Shown: positions 26,315-35,024 of the stretch, in pieces
Position numbering within the stretch: position 1 is the stretch's first letter
Layout: each line of letters opens with the position of its first letter
From: Phycisphaerales bacterium
GTDB lineage: Bacteria > Planctomycetota > Phycisphaerae > UBA1845 > Fen-1342
DNA: 64,000 bases
Direction: 5' to 3'
NCBI GenBank assembly: GCA_016795025.1
Contig: JAEUIR010000002.1
Span: 17,244-81,243 of the forward strand
Notes under the pieces: generated by a model
Databases searched by the model: none
The model's input: only the letters and a program-made list of their open reading frames with translations
What the model was told of the DNA's origin: nothing
Program-made: the position numbers and the translations under genes

Positions 26315-26373
26315 AACCTGCCCAAAATCCGGCACATGCATAGGAGTCTGAAACCCTTCACCACGACGTATCG

Positions 26374-27393
26374 TCACCAATCCTGCCGCAGTGCGGCGCG
26401 GAGCGCGGACATCGCGGCCGCGTCGCCGTGAAGCAGCGCCTCGCGGCTTTCGCGGATCGCGGCCCCGCCGCGCGGTGAGGCAATTTCGGCAATGCGCGTC
26501 AGAATTCGATCGCGCTGCGCGGAACTCGCGTCGCCGAGCAAGTGCCAGAGCGTCAACGTATCGCGGCGGACAGCCGAGCGAATCAAATCTTCAAACGCCC
26601 GCAGCGACACCTCGCTTGCATGATTCGTCGCATCCGCGCTCGTTGCGGCGTTTTGATCGGCGCCGACCGCGTCCCAGCGCCGCACGGCGTCGCGAAATTC
26701 CTCTGACGCATCGCGAAACCACGGTACGCCCGGTCCGGCGTGCGGGCGAATGCGGCACGCCGCGCCGCTCGGCACGTACACTTCAGCGCCGCGGCGTTCA
26801 AGCGCAACCCAGCCGGCCGTGACGCTCAACTCTCCCGAACCGTCCGGCGCCATTTTCAACCGGTATGCACACCCCAGGTCAACAGCGGTCGCCGAGGGCG
26901 TCTGCACGACGAACAGCCGCGGCGGCGCGAAGATCACGGCGGAAATCTCGCCCACGGCCAGTTCCATGCGCTGCTGTTGCGATTCGCTGCGCATCACGCG
27001 CATGCGCGACGACGGCTCGACGGCCACGCTGCCGATCTGGCCGACGCGCAGCTCGACGCGCCCGTCAGCGCCTGTTTCCAGCCACTCGTTGATGCCGACT
27101 TTCGCGGCGCCTCGCAGCGGCGACTTGTTCACATGCGCGTTGCCGCTTGCCGCAATGACCAGCCACGCGGATTGCGGGCGGCTCGCGAGCAGGCTCTGCC
27201 ACGCGAAAAACGCCAGCACCGCCGCCGATGCCGCAAACGGCGCGCGAAGCCGCATGACAAACGACCGGCGCGACGAGAAGGCGAACGGCATGGGCCCGAC
27301 GGGCTTTCCGGCCAGCGGCGCGAGCGTCTGTTCGAGCTGACGCATCAGCGGATCGGGCGGACCACTCCTGTCCCACAGATATCGCTCGCTCAT
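26374..27393 (-). CDS. FecR-like membrane protein, partner of the adjacent ECF sigma factor
   Basis: A 339-residue protein whose ATG at 27393 overlaps the sigma-factor stop (ATGA). An N-terminal cytoplasmic segment of ~55 residues precedes one membrane helix (APFAASAAVLAFFAWQSLLA). The periplasmic part has a FecR-type domain: GINEWLETGADGRVELRVGQIGSVAVEPSSRMRVM and LAVGEISAVIFAPPRLFVVQTPSATAVDLGCAYRL, ending YVPSGAACRI. The last ~110 residues (EVSLRAFEDLIRSAVRRDTLTLWHLLGDAS..) are helical and unassigned. By analogy it would act as an anti-sigma or signal-transducing regulator of the ECF factor; the N-terminus lacks an obvious zinc-binding anti-sigma motif. Confidence 0.8.
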   Translation of the reverse strand: MSERYLWDRSGPPDPLMRQLEQTLAPLAGKPVGPMPFAFSSRRSFVMRLRAPFAASAAVLAFFAWQSLLASRPQSAWLVIAASGNAHVNKSPLRGAAKVGINEWLETGADGRVELRVGQIGSVAVEPSSRMRVMRSESQQQRMELAVGEISAVIFAPPRLFVVQTPSATAVDLGCAYRLKMAPDGSGELSVTAGWVALERRGAEVYVPSGAACRIRPHAGPGVPWFRDASEEFRDAVRRWDAVGADQNAATSADATNHASEVSLRAFEDLIRSAVRRDTLTLWHLLGDASSAQRDRILTRIAEIASPRGGAAIRESREALLHGDAAAMSALRAALRQDW

Positions 27394-27977
27394 GGTGAAC
27401 TCTCCCGCGCGAGTTTTTCGCGCAGCAGGCAATAGCCGCGATGAAGATTGACCCGCACCGATGCCGGCGTCAGGCCGGTTTGTGCGGCGATCTCCGGCCC
27501 GGACAGCCCCTCGACAAAACGCAGGATGAGCGTTTCGTGATACGCCTCCGGCAACGAGCGAATCAGCTGAAGCGTTTCGATTGACGCGGAGCGCGGATCG
27601 CCGGGTGCCGGCACGGTCTCCGAAAGTGCCACGGCCGGCTTGCGGCGGCGGGCGAAGTCGGTGGCCCTGTTTCTGGTGATAGCAACCAGCCAACCGCCGA
27701 ATCCGGCGGGTTCGCGCAGCGTATGAATGCGTTTCATCATCGTGACAAATACTTCTTGCGCGACATCCTGCGCCTCATGCGCCAGCACGCGCGTCAGCGC
27801 GATTCCATGCACCATGCGGTAATACCGCTCGTAGAGCTTCGCGAACGCGGCCCGATCGCCGCGCTGCGCCGCGCCCACCAATCGACGTAGATCCTCGTCG
27901 TGTTGAGCATTTGATCGATCGTCCGCGTTCGATGGCGGGCGTTCGTCGAGTGCGGCAGTGACAACGGCGAGTTCCAT
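27390..27977 (-). CDS. RNA polymerase ECF sigma factor
   Basis: A 195-residue sigma-70 family protein of ECF layout. Region 2 is visible at residues ~30-100 (LVGAAQRGDRAAFAKLYERYYRMVHGIALTRV, EAQDVAQEVFVTMMKRIHTL, GGWLVAITRNRATDFARRR) and region 4 at ~135-190 (LIRSLPEAYHETLILRFVEGLSGPEIAAQTGLTPASVRVNLHRGYCLLREKL) with a helix-turn-helix. It is translationally coupled to the downstream FecR-like gene, so the two almost certainly work together in a surface- or envelope-responsive switch. The first ~25 residues are poorly conserved; the start could be somewhat further in. Targets are unknown. Confidence 0.9.
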   Translation of the reverse strand: MELAVVTAALDERPPSNADDRSNAQHDEDLRRLVGAAQRGDRAAFAKLYERYYRMVHGIALTRVLAHEAQDVAQEVFVTMMKRIHTLREPAGFGGWLVAITRNRATDFARRRKPAVALSETVPAPGDPRSASIETLQLIRSLPEAYHETLILRFVEGLSGPEIAAQTGLTPASVRVNLHRGYCLLREKLARESSP

Positions 27978-28078
27978 GCGCAGCCCAGTTTATTCGCGGC
28001 CAATGTGAAAACGAAGCAACGCGGATCGGAGCGGGCCACCCAGGAACCCGCTCCGGGTTCTCCGCGCACCCGAATTGC

Positions 28079-28765
28079 TTAACGGGCTTTCTTCGCGTGA
28101 TTTTCGCGGATTTCCTTGAGCGATTTGGCGCCGTCGGCGAAGCGCGATCGGATGTTGGCGGCGAGCAGCGAGTCCTCAGCGGTTTGATCGCAGGCCGCCG
28201 CGACATGCCCATGATGCTCGGCGATCTGCAAATCCCAGCTCAACACGGCCAGCGCGAATTCGATCTCGGCGGTTCGAGGCGTGTCGCCGAGCGATTTGAT
28301 CGCGCCATCGTATGCTGCGCGGCGATTGGCGGGCGCGCCGTCGCGATAGCTGAACTGGGCAATGGCTCCGGCGGCAAGCCAATAGTCGAAATCGCGCATC
28401 ACTTTGGTGTTCTTCGGCGCGTCGGGACGGAGCGTTTCACCGCGGCGCGAATCGAGTGCCTTGGTCAGTTCCGCACACTTCCGGCTCGGCTCACTGTTGG
28501 CGTAGATCGCCGCGCGCCGCACAGTTTCCATGCGCTCGAGCAAGGGGGTCTGATCGCCAAGCAGCGCCAGCGTATCGGGAATGAGCTCGGCGGTGTCATA
28601 CTTTTTGTTTCGATCAAACGCTCCGCCGCCCCACGGCAGCGACTTTGCATCGCCGATTTCGTAAGGATGGCACAGCAGCGGCGGCCCGCCATACGCGGTC
28701 ACCGCAAAAGCGCAAGCGGCAAAGATCGCGATGGCAACCATTTGATACCTGTTATTCTGAGACAT
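28079..28765 (-). CDS. Secreted protein of unknown function
   Basis: I do not recognise a family. The ATG at 28765 follows AAGGAAATGCATCA and opens a signal peptide (MSQNNRYQMVAIAIFAACAFAVTAYG-G). The 228-residue product begins its mature part with GPPLLCHPYEIGDAKSLPWGGGAF, then is mostly helical: ALLGDQTPLLERMETVRRAAIYA, RDFDYWLAAGAIAQF, EIEFALAVLSWDL, LLAANIRSRFADGAKSLKEIREN. The 'CHPYEIGDAKSLPW' opening looks like a conserved functional patch, but this is impression only. It lies about 100 bases past the start of the divergent sigma/FecR pair's upstream side and is read in the same direction as that pair. Confidence 0.7.
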   Translation of the reverse strand: MSQNNRYQMVAIAIFAACAFAVTAYGGPPLLCHPYEIGDAKSLPWGGGAFDRNKKYDTAELIPDTLALLGDQTPLLERMETVRRAAIYANSEPSRKCAELTKALDSRRGETLRPDAPKNTKVMRDFDYWLAAGAIAQFSYRDGAPANRRAAYDGAIKSLGDTPRTAEIEFALAVLSWDLQIAEHHGHVAAACDQTAEDSLLAANIRSRFADGAKSLKEIRENHAKKAR

Positions 28766-28878
28766 TGATGCATTTCCTTTCGGGTTTCGGTGTCGTATCA
28801 ACTCACGGCCGCCGGGCCCGGAGCCGCCGCGATGTGTAAGAGACGCCAAATCGCTGCCGGGTGTTAACATTGGGATGA

Positions 28879-29574
28879 ATGAATTTGGCAAATGCTCCAG
28901 GTCACGGGCGTTGTTGGTGGCGATGGCGATTCCAGCCGGTGTTCGGCATTTTCGGTCATTTGGGCCTTGATTACTCATTTGAAGACCCGGCAGGCGGCCA
29001 AGCGGAGTTTCTGCTGCGACATGTCGATTACGGTTTGCCGGGCGATTCGTCGGCGACGGGTTATCGTCACTCCATCGCGCGGCATACCCGGTTCGTCTCA
29101 CCGTGCGGCGCACATTGGCCGCCGCTGCGCACGCCCCACGGCCATGTGTTTCGCGCGACGCCGTTTAGAACGGCGCCGCGTGCGGTGGGGGACTATTTGC
29201 AATCGTCGCTGCCGCGCTTCTGGGGAGATTGCGGGGCATATCGAACGCTGGGGCCGAACAGCAACACCGGTCTGCGCGCGGCGCTGCGACATTGCGAGCA
29301 GGCCACGCGATATCGCTTTGGGTTGCCGCCGCTGCGCATGCTGATTGGCGCATGGGGCTGGAATTGCCACAAGCACCTCGAACCATGCGACGGCCCGTAC
29401 CCGGGCTATGAACTAATCGACTTCGTCGTGCAGATGAGCGAGCAGCCCGGCATGGGTGCAGCGTTTCGCGCGAAGCCCGCGACCGACCAGCGCCCGAGCG
29501 CGATCGACACAAAGCCAACAAGCCATGCGGCGCCCGCAACCGCTCACCCTCGGAGAGAGTCATCAGTCTTATGA
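28879..29574 (+). CDS. Unrecognised protein translationally coupled to an MtfA-like peptidase
   Basis: A 231-residue frame with no clear family. Support for it being real: its stop overlaps the start of the peptidase gene (ATGA), and its composition is protein-like throughout the centre (DYSFEDPAGGQAEFLLRHVDYGLPG, YLQSSLPRFWGDCGAYRTLGPNSNTGLRAAL, RMLIGAWGWNCHKHLEPCDGPYPGYELIDF). The string GPNSNT preceded by an aromatic-rich stretch recalls the DUF3750 family, but I would not assign it on that alone. The first ~25 residues are odd and no good ribosome binding site is seen, so the true start may lie inside, near 28950. No signal peptide. Composition of the last ~35 residues is low-complexity. 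Confidence 0.55.
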   Translation: MNLANAPGHGRCWWRWRFQPVFGIFGHLGLDYSFEDPAGGQAEFLLRHVDYGLPGDSSATGYRHSIARHTRFVSPCGAHWPPLRTPHGHVFRATPFRTAPRAVGDYLQSSLPRFWGDCGAYRTLGPNSNTGLRAALRHCEQATRYRFGLPPLRMLIGAWGWNCHKHLEPCDGPYPGYELIDFVVQMSEQPGMGAAFRAKPATDQRPSAIDTKPTSHAAPATAHPRRESSVL

Positions 29575-30347
29575 ACTGGATTCGCGCAACGCTCGGCGGT
29601 GCGCCTCGGCAACCGGATTCCACGTCGATCGATCCCGCCGCCGCGAAGGCGATCGCGGCCAATCTGCCTGTTTTCAGCCGATTAGACGCGGATCGCCAAA
29701 CGCGGCTTTTGTCGAGCGCCGGTCGCTTCATGCGCACGAAGGAGTTCGTCGGCCGCGATGGAATGCAGGTGACCGATGAGATGCGCGCGGTCGTATCCGC
29801 CGCGGCGTGCATGCTGCTGCTTGGGATGCCGGATGACAGCGGCTATCGTCGCGTTTCGACGGTCGCGATTCATCGCGGGAGTTTTAGCGAAGCGGTCGAG
29901 ACATACGGGCCGGAGGGCGAGCGCTACGTCGTGCATAACTGGGCGGCGGGCAAGGCGTGGTCGCTCGGGTTTGTCGAGTTGGCGTGGGACAGCGTGCTGT
30001 ATTCGATCAATCCGCGCCAGCGCGGCTTTAACGTGATTTATCACGAGTTCGCGCACGCGCTCGACGCCGCAGATGGCGATATGGGCGGCATGCCGCCGCT
30101 GCCGTCATGGTCGCGCGAGCGGGCCTGGCGCGAAACGATGCAACGATCGTTTGATCGATTGGCAAACGAAACGAGCATCGGCCGCCGCACGCCCCTCAGC
30201 GCCTATGGCGCGACATCGCTGGTCGAGTTCTTCCCCGTGGCGACGGAAGCGTTTTTTGAACGGCCGACGCCGCTGGCAGGTTGGGACGCCGGATTGTTCG
30301 AAATACTCCGCGAATATTACGGCCAGGATCCGCGCGAATATGAGTAG
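29571..30347 (+). CDS. MtfA-like zinc metallopeptidase (M90 family)
   Basis: A 258-residue protein with the M90 pattern: VIYHEFAHALDAADGDMGGMPPLP (zinc site HEFAH) and, about 50 residues on, SLVEFFPVATEAFFERP, where the glutamate of EFFPVATE is the expected third ligand region. Upstream, RRVSTVAIHRGSF and HNWAAGKAWSLGFVELAWDSVLY match the family's central part. In E. coli MtfA acts in the cytoplasm and binds the repressor Mlc; whether it has that role here is unknown. Length is normal. It is coupled (ATGA) to the unrecognised gene upstream. Confidence 0.88.
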   Translation: MNWIRATLGGAPRQPDSTSIDPAAAKAIAANLPVFSRLDADRQTRLLSSAGRFMRTKEFVGRDGMQVTDEMRAVVSAAACMLLLGMPDDSGYRRVSTVAIHRGSFSEAVETYGPEGERYVVHNWAAGKAWSLGFVELAWDSVLYSINPRQRGFNVIYHEFAHALDAADGDMGGMPPLPSWSRERAWRETMQRSFDRLANETSIGRRTPLSAYGATSLVEFFPVATEAFFERPTPLAGWDAGLFEILREYYGQDPREYE

Positions 30348-30367
30348 CATCTGGTTCACTAGAGATG

Positions 30368-30440
30368 AAGAGCGCCCCGCAACACGTCTCACTGTACTTC
30401 GAAGCGACCGCTCCCTTACGGTCGCGGCTCTGTTCTGTCA
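30368..30440 (-). repeat. Interspersed repeat, partial copy C
   Basis: Read on the minus strand: CAGAGCCGCGACCGTAAGGG, AGCGGTCGCTTCGAAGTAC and, about 25 bases later, GGCGCTCTT, matching the second module of copies A and B. GCGACCG and CGGTCGC form a perfect 7-bp stem around TAAGGGAG. The first module (GGGGAGCACCGGCG...) is absent. The remainder of 30348-30572 holds no gene that I can support. Confidence 0.65.
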
Positions 30441-30572
30441 GGCGCTCTAATTCCGCGCGGAACAATTCGACCGGGCGTTGGCCATCGATTCCGCGCGACG
30501 GAGAATCTCGCGAAATTCATTGACCGTGCCCGGCTGCTGCTCGTATCCTCGATACTCGGAAGGAATCCGATC

Positions 30573-31154
30573 TTGCAGCCGTCAAGCGAAGCCGTTACAC
30601 AGTTGGTGAAGAGTCTGGCTGCCGGCGATCCCGCGGCGGGCAGCGCGTTATTTCCGCTGATGTACGACGAGCTTCGCGCCCTCGCCGGATCATTCTTTCG
30701 CAACCAGCCGGCCGACCACACGCTTCAACCGACCGCACTCGTGCACGAGGCGTTCGTCAAGCTCGTGCAACACTCAACACTCGAATCGGGAGATCGCGCG
30801 CACTTCATGGCGCTCGCGGCCCGCGTGATGCGGCAGGTGCTGGTCGATCACGCTCGGGGGCGATCACGAGAGAAACGCGGCGGCGATCAGCGGCGCGTGA
30901 GCCTTGATTCGGTTGATTTGCCGGCCGACGGCCGCGAAATCGACGTGCTGGCGCTTGAAGAAGCCATGTCGCGACTGGGGCAGCTTAGCGAGCAAAAAGC
31001 CCGCCTGGTGGAGCTGCGGTTCTTCGGCGGACTGACCGAAGACGAAGCGGCCGACGTGCTGCAAATCTCTCGTGCGGCCGCTTCGCGCGACTGGCGTTTT
31101 GCGCGAGCGTGGCTGATTAACGAGCTTTGGCCGGAGGCCGCTCGTGACGCCTGA
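30573..31154 (+). CDS. Planctomycete-type ECF sigma factor linked to a Ser/Thr kinase
   Basis: A 193-residue sigma factor beginning with TTG after a GGAAGGA box. The sequence matches the TIGR02999 group (Sig-70_X6): LFPLMYDELRALAGSFFR, HTLQPTALVHEAFVKLV, RAHFMALAARVMRQVLVDHARGRSREKRGG and the region 4 segment ARLVELRFFGGLTEDEAADVLQISRAAASRDWRFARAWL. Such factors are abundant in planctomycetes and are typically encoded beside Ser/Thr kinases. Here its last 11 bases overlap the GTG start of the kinase-WD40 gene, so the two are co-translated. The kinase probably controls the sigma factor or its output; the signal is unknown. Confidence 0.93.
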   Translation: MQPSSEAVTQLVKSLAAGDPAAGSALFPLMYDELRALAGSFFRNQPADHTLQPTALVHEAFVKLVQHSTLESGDRAHFMALAARVMRQVLVDHARGRSREKRGGDQRRVSLDSVDLPADGREIDVLALEEAMSRLGQLSEQKARLVELRFFGGLTEDEAADVLQISRAAASRDWRFARAWLINELWPEAARDA

Positions 31155-34100
31155 GCAACTGGGCCGGCTCGAATCGCTGTTCGACGCGGCGTGCCGTCTC
31201 CCGGAGCCGCAGCGCCGCGATTTCGCCCGACAGAATTGCGCTGCGGACACCACGCTGCGCGAAAATCTGCTTGCGTTAATCGACGCCGACCGCACGCGTC
31301 ACACGCCGCTGGACAACCCCGTGCTCACGCCTGAGCGCGTCGCGGCAGCGGTCGCGGGGGAATCGCACATGCCGCCGACTATCGGCAAATATCGCCTGAT
31401 TCGCCAGCTAGGCGAAGGCGGCATGGGCATCGTGTATGAGGCCGAGCAGGAAAACCCCCGCCGCCGCGTGGCGATCAAGTTGCTTCGCCCGGCCGCGGCG
31501 AACCCCGACGCCATTCGCCGCTTTCAACGCGAGGCCGAGCTCCTTGCGCGGCTCCATCATCCGGGTATCGCGCAGGTATTCGAAGCCGGCCTGACGCAGA
31601 TGGAGCTTCGCAACGCGCCGCTCGACGCCGCGCGGCGCGGCAACGCCGGCTCCGGTTCCGTTGCGCACGCCACGGAATTGCCATACCTGGTGATGGAGTA
31701 CATCGACGGGCAAACATTGCTGAAGTTCTGCGAGTCGAACGGCCTGCCGCCGCGCGAGCGAGTCGCGCTAATGGCCAATGTCTGCGACGCGGTGCAGCAT
31801 GCGCACCAGCGCGGCATCATTCATCGCGACCTGAAGCCCGGCAACATCCTCGTGATTGATTCGCGCCGCGACACTGGCCAGTCCAACGGACCTGCGCTCG
31901 TTCCGGCCGCGGCGATGCTCGAATCCGCGCATTCGCGCGCTTTTGCGCTCTCTCCGTTTCGCTCCGGCCATCAAACAAAAGTCCTCGACTTCGGCGTTGC
32001 GCGCGTGCTGGAATTTGACGCTGTGCGCACGGCGCGGACGCTCACCGGCCAGATCGTCGGAACACTGCCGTACATGAGCCCCGAGCAATTTGCCGGCGAG
32101 CCGGACGAGATCGACACGCGCAGCGATGTTTATGCGCTGGGCGTGATTCTTTATGAGCTGCTGTGCGGCCGCCTGCCGCACGCGGCGACCAATCCGCTGG
32201 AGCTGGCGCGCAAGATTCGCGAGGATGATCCGCCCAGGCCTTCCGCGATTCGATCGACGGTGCGTGGCGACCTCGAAACGATTATTTTGAAGGCACTGCA
32301 AAAAGAGCCTGCGCGCCGCTATCAAACCGCGGCGGAACTGCGCGACGATCTGTCGCGATACCTATTGAACGAACCGATCGAAGCGCGACGCACGAGCGGG
32401 TTGTACATCCTGCGAAAGACGTTGATGCGTTATCGCTTCGCAGCGCTCATGTTGGCCGGTTTTGTGCTGCTCACAACCGTATCGAGCATCGCGCTGGGCG
32501 TGCTCTATGGCCGCGCCGAGCGCGAAAAGCGCGCTTCGGAAGCGCGGGCCGAGGCGTTGCGCCGCAGCAATTATTTCAATACGGTCGCGCTCGCGCAATC
32601 GAACCTGCGTGACGGCAACAGCGCGCAGGCCTTGCGCATGCTGAACGAAAGCCCGACCGACCTGCGCGACTGGGAGTGGCGATATTTACTGGCGCAATGC
32701 GATACAAGCGTGCGCGTGATTTCCTCGCACACCGATACCGGTGCATTGCGCTTCGCGCCGTGCGATCTGCGGCTGGCCACACTCGCATACGACCGAGCGC
32801 TCCGACTGTGGGATCCGCTGGCCGATCGCCCGATCGCGGAGTTCGCAACCGGCTCCATGGCCGAGACAATTGATTTCTCGCCGGACGGACGGCGCGCGGT
32901 CGTCGGCACGCGCTATCCCTTCGCGCAGGTGTTTTCGTTTGATCCGCCGCGCGTGGTGCGGCTGGCGGCGCATGAGGGAAACGTCTGGACGAACCGCGTC
33001 GCATGGTCGCCGTGCGGCAACCTGCTCGCGTCGGTCGCGCAGGTGCAGGTGGCTCAAATCTATGATGGGCAGTCGCTGGAGCTTGTTGATCGCGTTCGCA
33101 GCGCGCGGACGCTCGCCTGCCTCGATTTTCTGCCGGCCGGCGACATGATCGCGTTCGGCACGCATGCCGGCTTTGTCGAAATCTGGTCCGCCGATCGGCC
33201 GCAACTGATTCGTCAATGGCCCGCCCATCGCGACGCGATCTCATCGCTTCGCTGTTCGCCGGATGGCCGCCTGATCGTGACGCGCAGCGCTGACAATCAA
33301 ATCCGCGTGTGGAGCGCCGCAGACGCCACGCTGCTTCACACGATTCCGTGCAGCAGTTCCGGCGCGTGGCTCGCGGTTTCGCCGGACAGCCGCCGGGTGG
33401 TGGCCGGCGTGGACCTCACACTTCGCGAATGGAGCCTGGAATCCGGCGAAGCGCTGGGCGATCGTCTCGGGCACGCCGCGCAAATCACCGACGTGTCGTA
33501 TTCGCCGGATGGTCAGTGGCTCGCATCCATCGACCGCGACGGCGTCGCACGGGTTTGGAGCGCGGAGTACGGCTCATCGCCGCGCGTATTTGATCAAAGC
33601 GGAAAAATTGTGCTCAGCGCGTCGATCGATCGCGACGCAAAGTTGTTGTGGACCACGTCCAGCAACGGATGGCTGATCGCGCGGACCTTGCCCGAGGGGA
33701 ACGAACTATACGTCACGCGTCCGCAAGCGGGCGAAGCGCTCCGCGGCGCACTCGCGCCCAATGGCGAGATTGGTCTGGTCGGCGCTGACAACGGCGCGCT
33801 GGAGGCGGTCGAACCGCTAACCGGAGCGCCGCTCGCGCAACTCCATGTCGGCGGAACGCGCGTCCGTTCGATCGCGATTTCGAGCGACTCGCGCCGCGCG
33901 GCCGTGATCAGGGAGAGCGGCGGGCTTGCCGTGTTTGATCTCACCACGCTGACCCTGGAGCGTTCATTCACCGCATTCGAGGAGCAGGGTTACGGTGTCG
34001 ATTTTCTCCCCGACAATCGCACACTCGTCGCGTGCGGCGGTGATGGTTCAGTCAGCCTTTTTGACGCAAACACAGGCCGGCAGATCCGCAGGCTGGGGGA

Positions 34101-34488
34101 ACATGAGAATCGCGCATATGTCGTGGCCGCTTCACCGGACGGCCGCATGGTCGCCTCGGCCGGCTTGGACCGCACGATTCGCATCTGGGCGGTGGATGGA
34201 TTGAAAGCGCCGCTCATCATTCGCGGCCACGCCGGCGGGATTCGCGCGTTGCGGTTCACGCGGAGCGGACGACGCCTGCTTTCCGGCGGAAGCGGCGATC
34301 TCATGTATCTGTGGGATGTTGAATCGGGCAGCCAGGTGATTGCAATCAACGCGCACGCCCGTGCAGTCGAATCCATCGTCGCGAGTGCGGATGGGCAGAT
34401 GATCGTGACGGGCGGTGGCGACTCAGCCGCGAAGCTCTGGCATGGCACGATGCCGACCGCGCAAACCGCGCCGCTTCCACCGAGGTAA
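31144..34488 (+). CDS. Membrane Ser/Thr protein kinase with C-terminal WD40 propeller(s)
   Basis: A 1114-residue Hanks-type kinase with GTG start. The kinase domain spans ~80-410: glycine loop GEGGMG (90-95), Lys112 in VAIKLL, catalytic HRDLKPGN (227-234), DFG (282-284), MSPEQF and DTRSDVYALGVILYELLCGRLP. A ~35-residue insertion (RDTGQSNGPALVP...) lies between HRD and DFG. One membrane helix (~432-455) is followed by a short coiled coil and then about 600 residues of WD40 repeats (blades such as LIVTRSADNQIRVWSA, LLSGGSGDLMYLWDV, IVTGGGDSAAKLW). An N-terminal ~75-residue helical segment precedes the kinase. The propeller presumably senses or binds a ligand outside the membrane. It is coupled to the ECF sigma factor upstream. 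Confidence 0.95.
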   Translation: MTPEQLGRLESLFDAACRLPEPQRRDFARQNCAADTTLRENLLALIDADRTRHTPLDNPVLTPERVAAAVAGESHMPPTIGKYRLIRQLGEGGMGIVYEAEQENPRRRVAIKLLRPAAANPDAIRRFQREAELLARLHHPGIAQVFEAGLTQMELRNAPLDAARRGNAGSGSVAHATELPYLVMEYIDGQTLLKFCESNGLPPRERVALMANVCDAVQHAHQRGIIHRDLKPGNILVIDSRRDTGQSNGPALVPAAAMLESAHSRAFALSPFRSGHQTKVLDFGVARVLEFDAVRTARTLTGQIVGTLPYMSPEQFAGEPDEIDTRSDVYALGVILYELLCGRLPHAATNPLELARKIREDDPPRPSAIRSTVRGDLETIILKALQKEPARRYQTAAELRDDLSRYLLNEPIEARRTSGLYILRKTLMRYRFAALMLAGFVLLTTVSSIALGVLYGRAEREKRASEARAEALRRSNYFNTVALAQSNLRDGNSAQALRMLNESPTDLRDWEWRYLLAQCDTSVRVISSHTDTGALRFAPCDLRLATLAYDRALRLWDPLADRPIAEFATGSMAETIDFSPDGRRAVVGTRYPFAQVFSFDPPRVVRLAAHEGNVWTNRVAWSPCGNLLASVAQVQVAQIYDGQSLELVDRVRSARTLACLDFLPAGDMIAFGTHAGFVEIWSADRPQLIRQWPAHRDAISSLRCSPDGRLIVTRSADNQIRVWSAADATLLHTIPCSSSGAWLAVSPDSRRVVAGVDLTLREWSLESGEALGDRLGHAAQITDVSYSPDGQWLASIDRDGVARVWSAEYGSSPRVFDQSGKIVLSASIDRDAKLLWTTSSNGWLIARTLPEGNELYVTRPQAGEALRGALAPNGEIGLVGADNGALEAVEPLTGAPLAQLHVGGTRVRSIAISSDSRRAAVIRESGGLAVFDLTTLTLERSFTAFEEQGYGVDFLPDNRTLVACGGDGSVSLFDANTGRQIRRLGEHENRAYVVAASPDGRMVASAGLDRTIRIWAVDGLKAPLIIRGHAGGIRALRFTRSGRRLLSGGSGDLMYLWDVESGSQVIAINAHARAVESIVASADGQMIVTGGGDSAAKLWHGTMPTAQTAPLPPR

Positions 34489-34500
34489 TGAAAAATCAGC

Positions 34501-34782
34501 TTAGGCGTCCGGCTCGCACGTGGCCGTCAGGCTATAGCTCGCGAATTGTTCGACGTAGAGCTCGGCCCGTTCCTGATGCGTGACCAACACCACGGCGCAT
34601 CCCGTTTCATGAGCTTCGATCGTGCGCGCCACGGCGTCCAACTCGTTCAGCGGCGTGAGCTCGATCAGCACACGCACGACGTGATCCACCGTGTTCTTGT
34701 CGTCGTTGTGCAGCACGACTTTGAATAGCGGAAGTGTCTGAACAACGCGTTCGGATTTTGGGAGTGTGATGGCCCCGTTCAT
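34501..34782 (-). CDS. clpS: ATP-dependent Clp protease adaptor ClpS
   Basis: A 93-residue ClpS. The ATG at 34782 has a GAGAGAGGA box; an in-frame ATG ten codons earlier is less likely. The core is clear: LPLFKVVLHNDDKNTVDHVVRVLIELTPL (N-degron pocket with the conserved HNDD) and VARTIEAHETGCAVVLVTHQERAELYVEQFASYSLTATCEPDA. ClpS delivers N-end-rule substrates to ClpAP/ClpCP. The position normally Met in 'YTTMEFVV' is different (NTVDHVV), which could shift specificity. It is a stand-alone gene convergent to the kinase gene; no clpA is adjacent. Confidence 0.93.
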   Translation of the reverse strand: MNGAITLPKSERVVQTLPLFKVVLHNDDKNTVDHVVRVLIELTPLNELDAVARTIEAHETGCAVVLVTHQERAELYVEQFASYSLTATCEPDA

Positions 34783-35024
34783 GAATCCTCTCTCATCCTG
34801 GTTATCGCGCAACAGCGGCGCGATGGCGGATATGGCTCATCCGCGACAGTTCTGATTTCTTCTTTAACTAAGTATCGGCCTTCTGAGCCGTTCGTCAAGA
34901 GAAAAGTGCGCGCGCCGTCCGAAAAAACGCGCACAGCGCGCGATCTACGCGCCCCAGTCCCTGACCGCTACAATCCGCCGCTCTGGATTCGCAGACCCGG
35001 GCGTCGCCCTCGAGGAATTGCACC

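Noticed and set aside
22312..26373. Mobile element as the cause of the tandem triplication
   Set aside because: No transposase, no terminal inverted repeats and no target-site duplication around the repeats; unequal recombination is enough.
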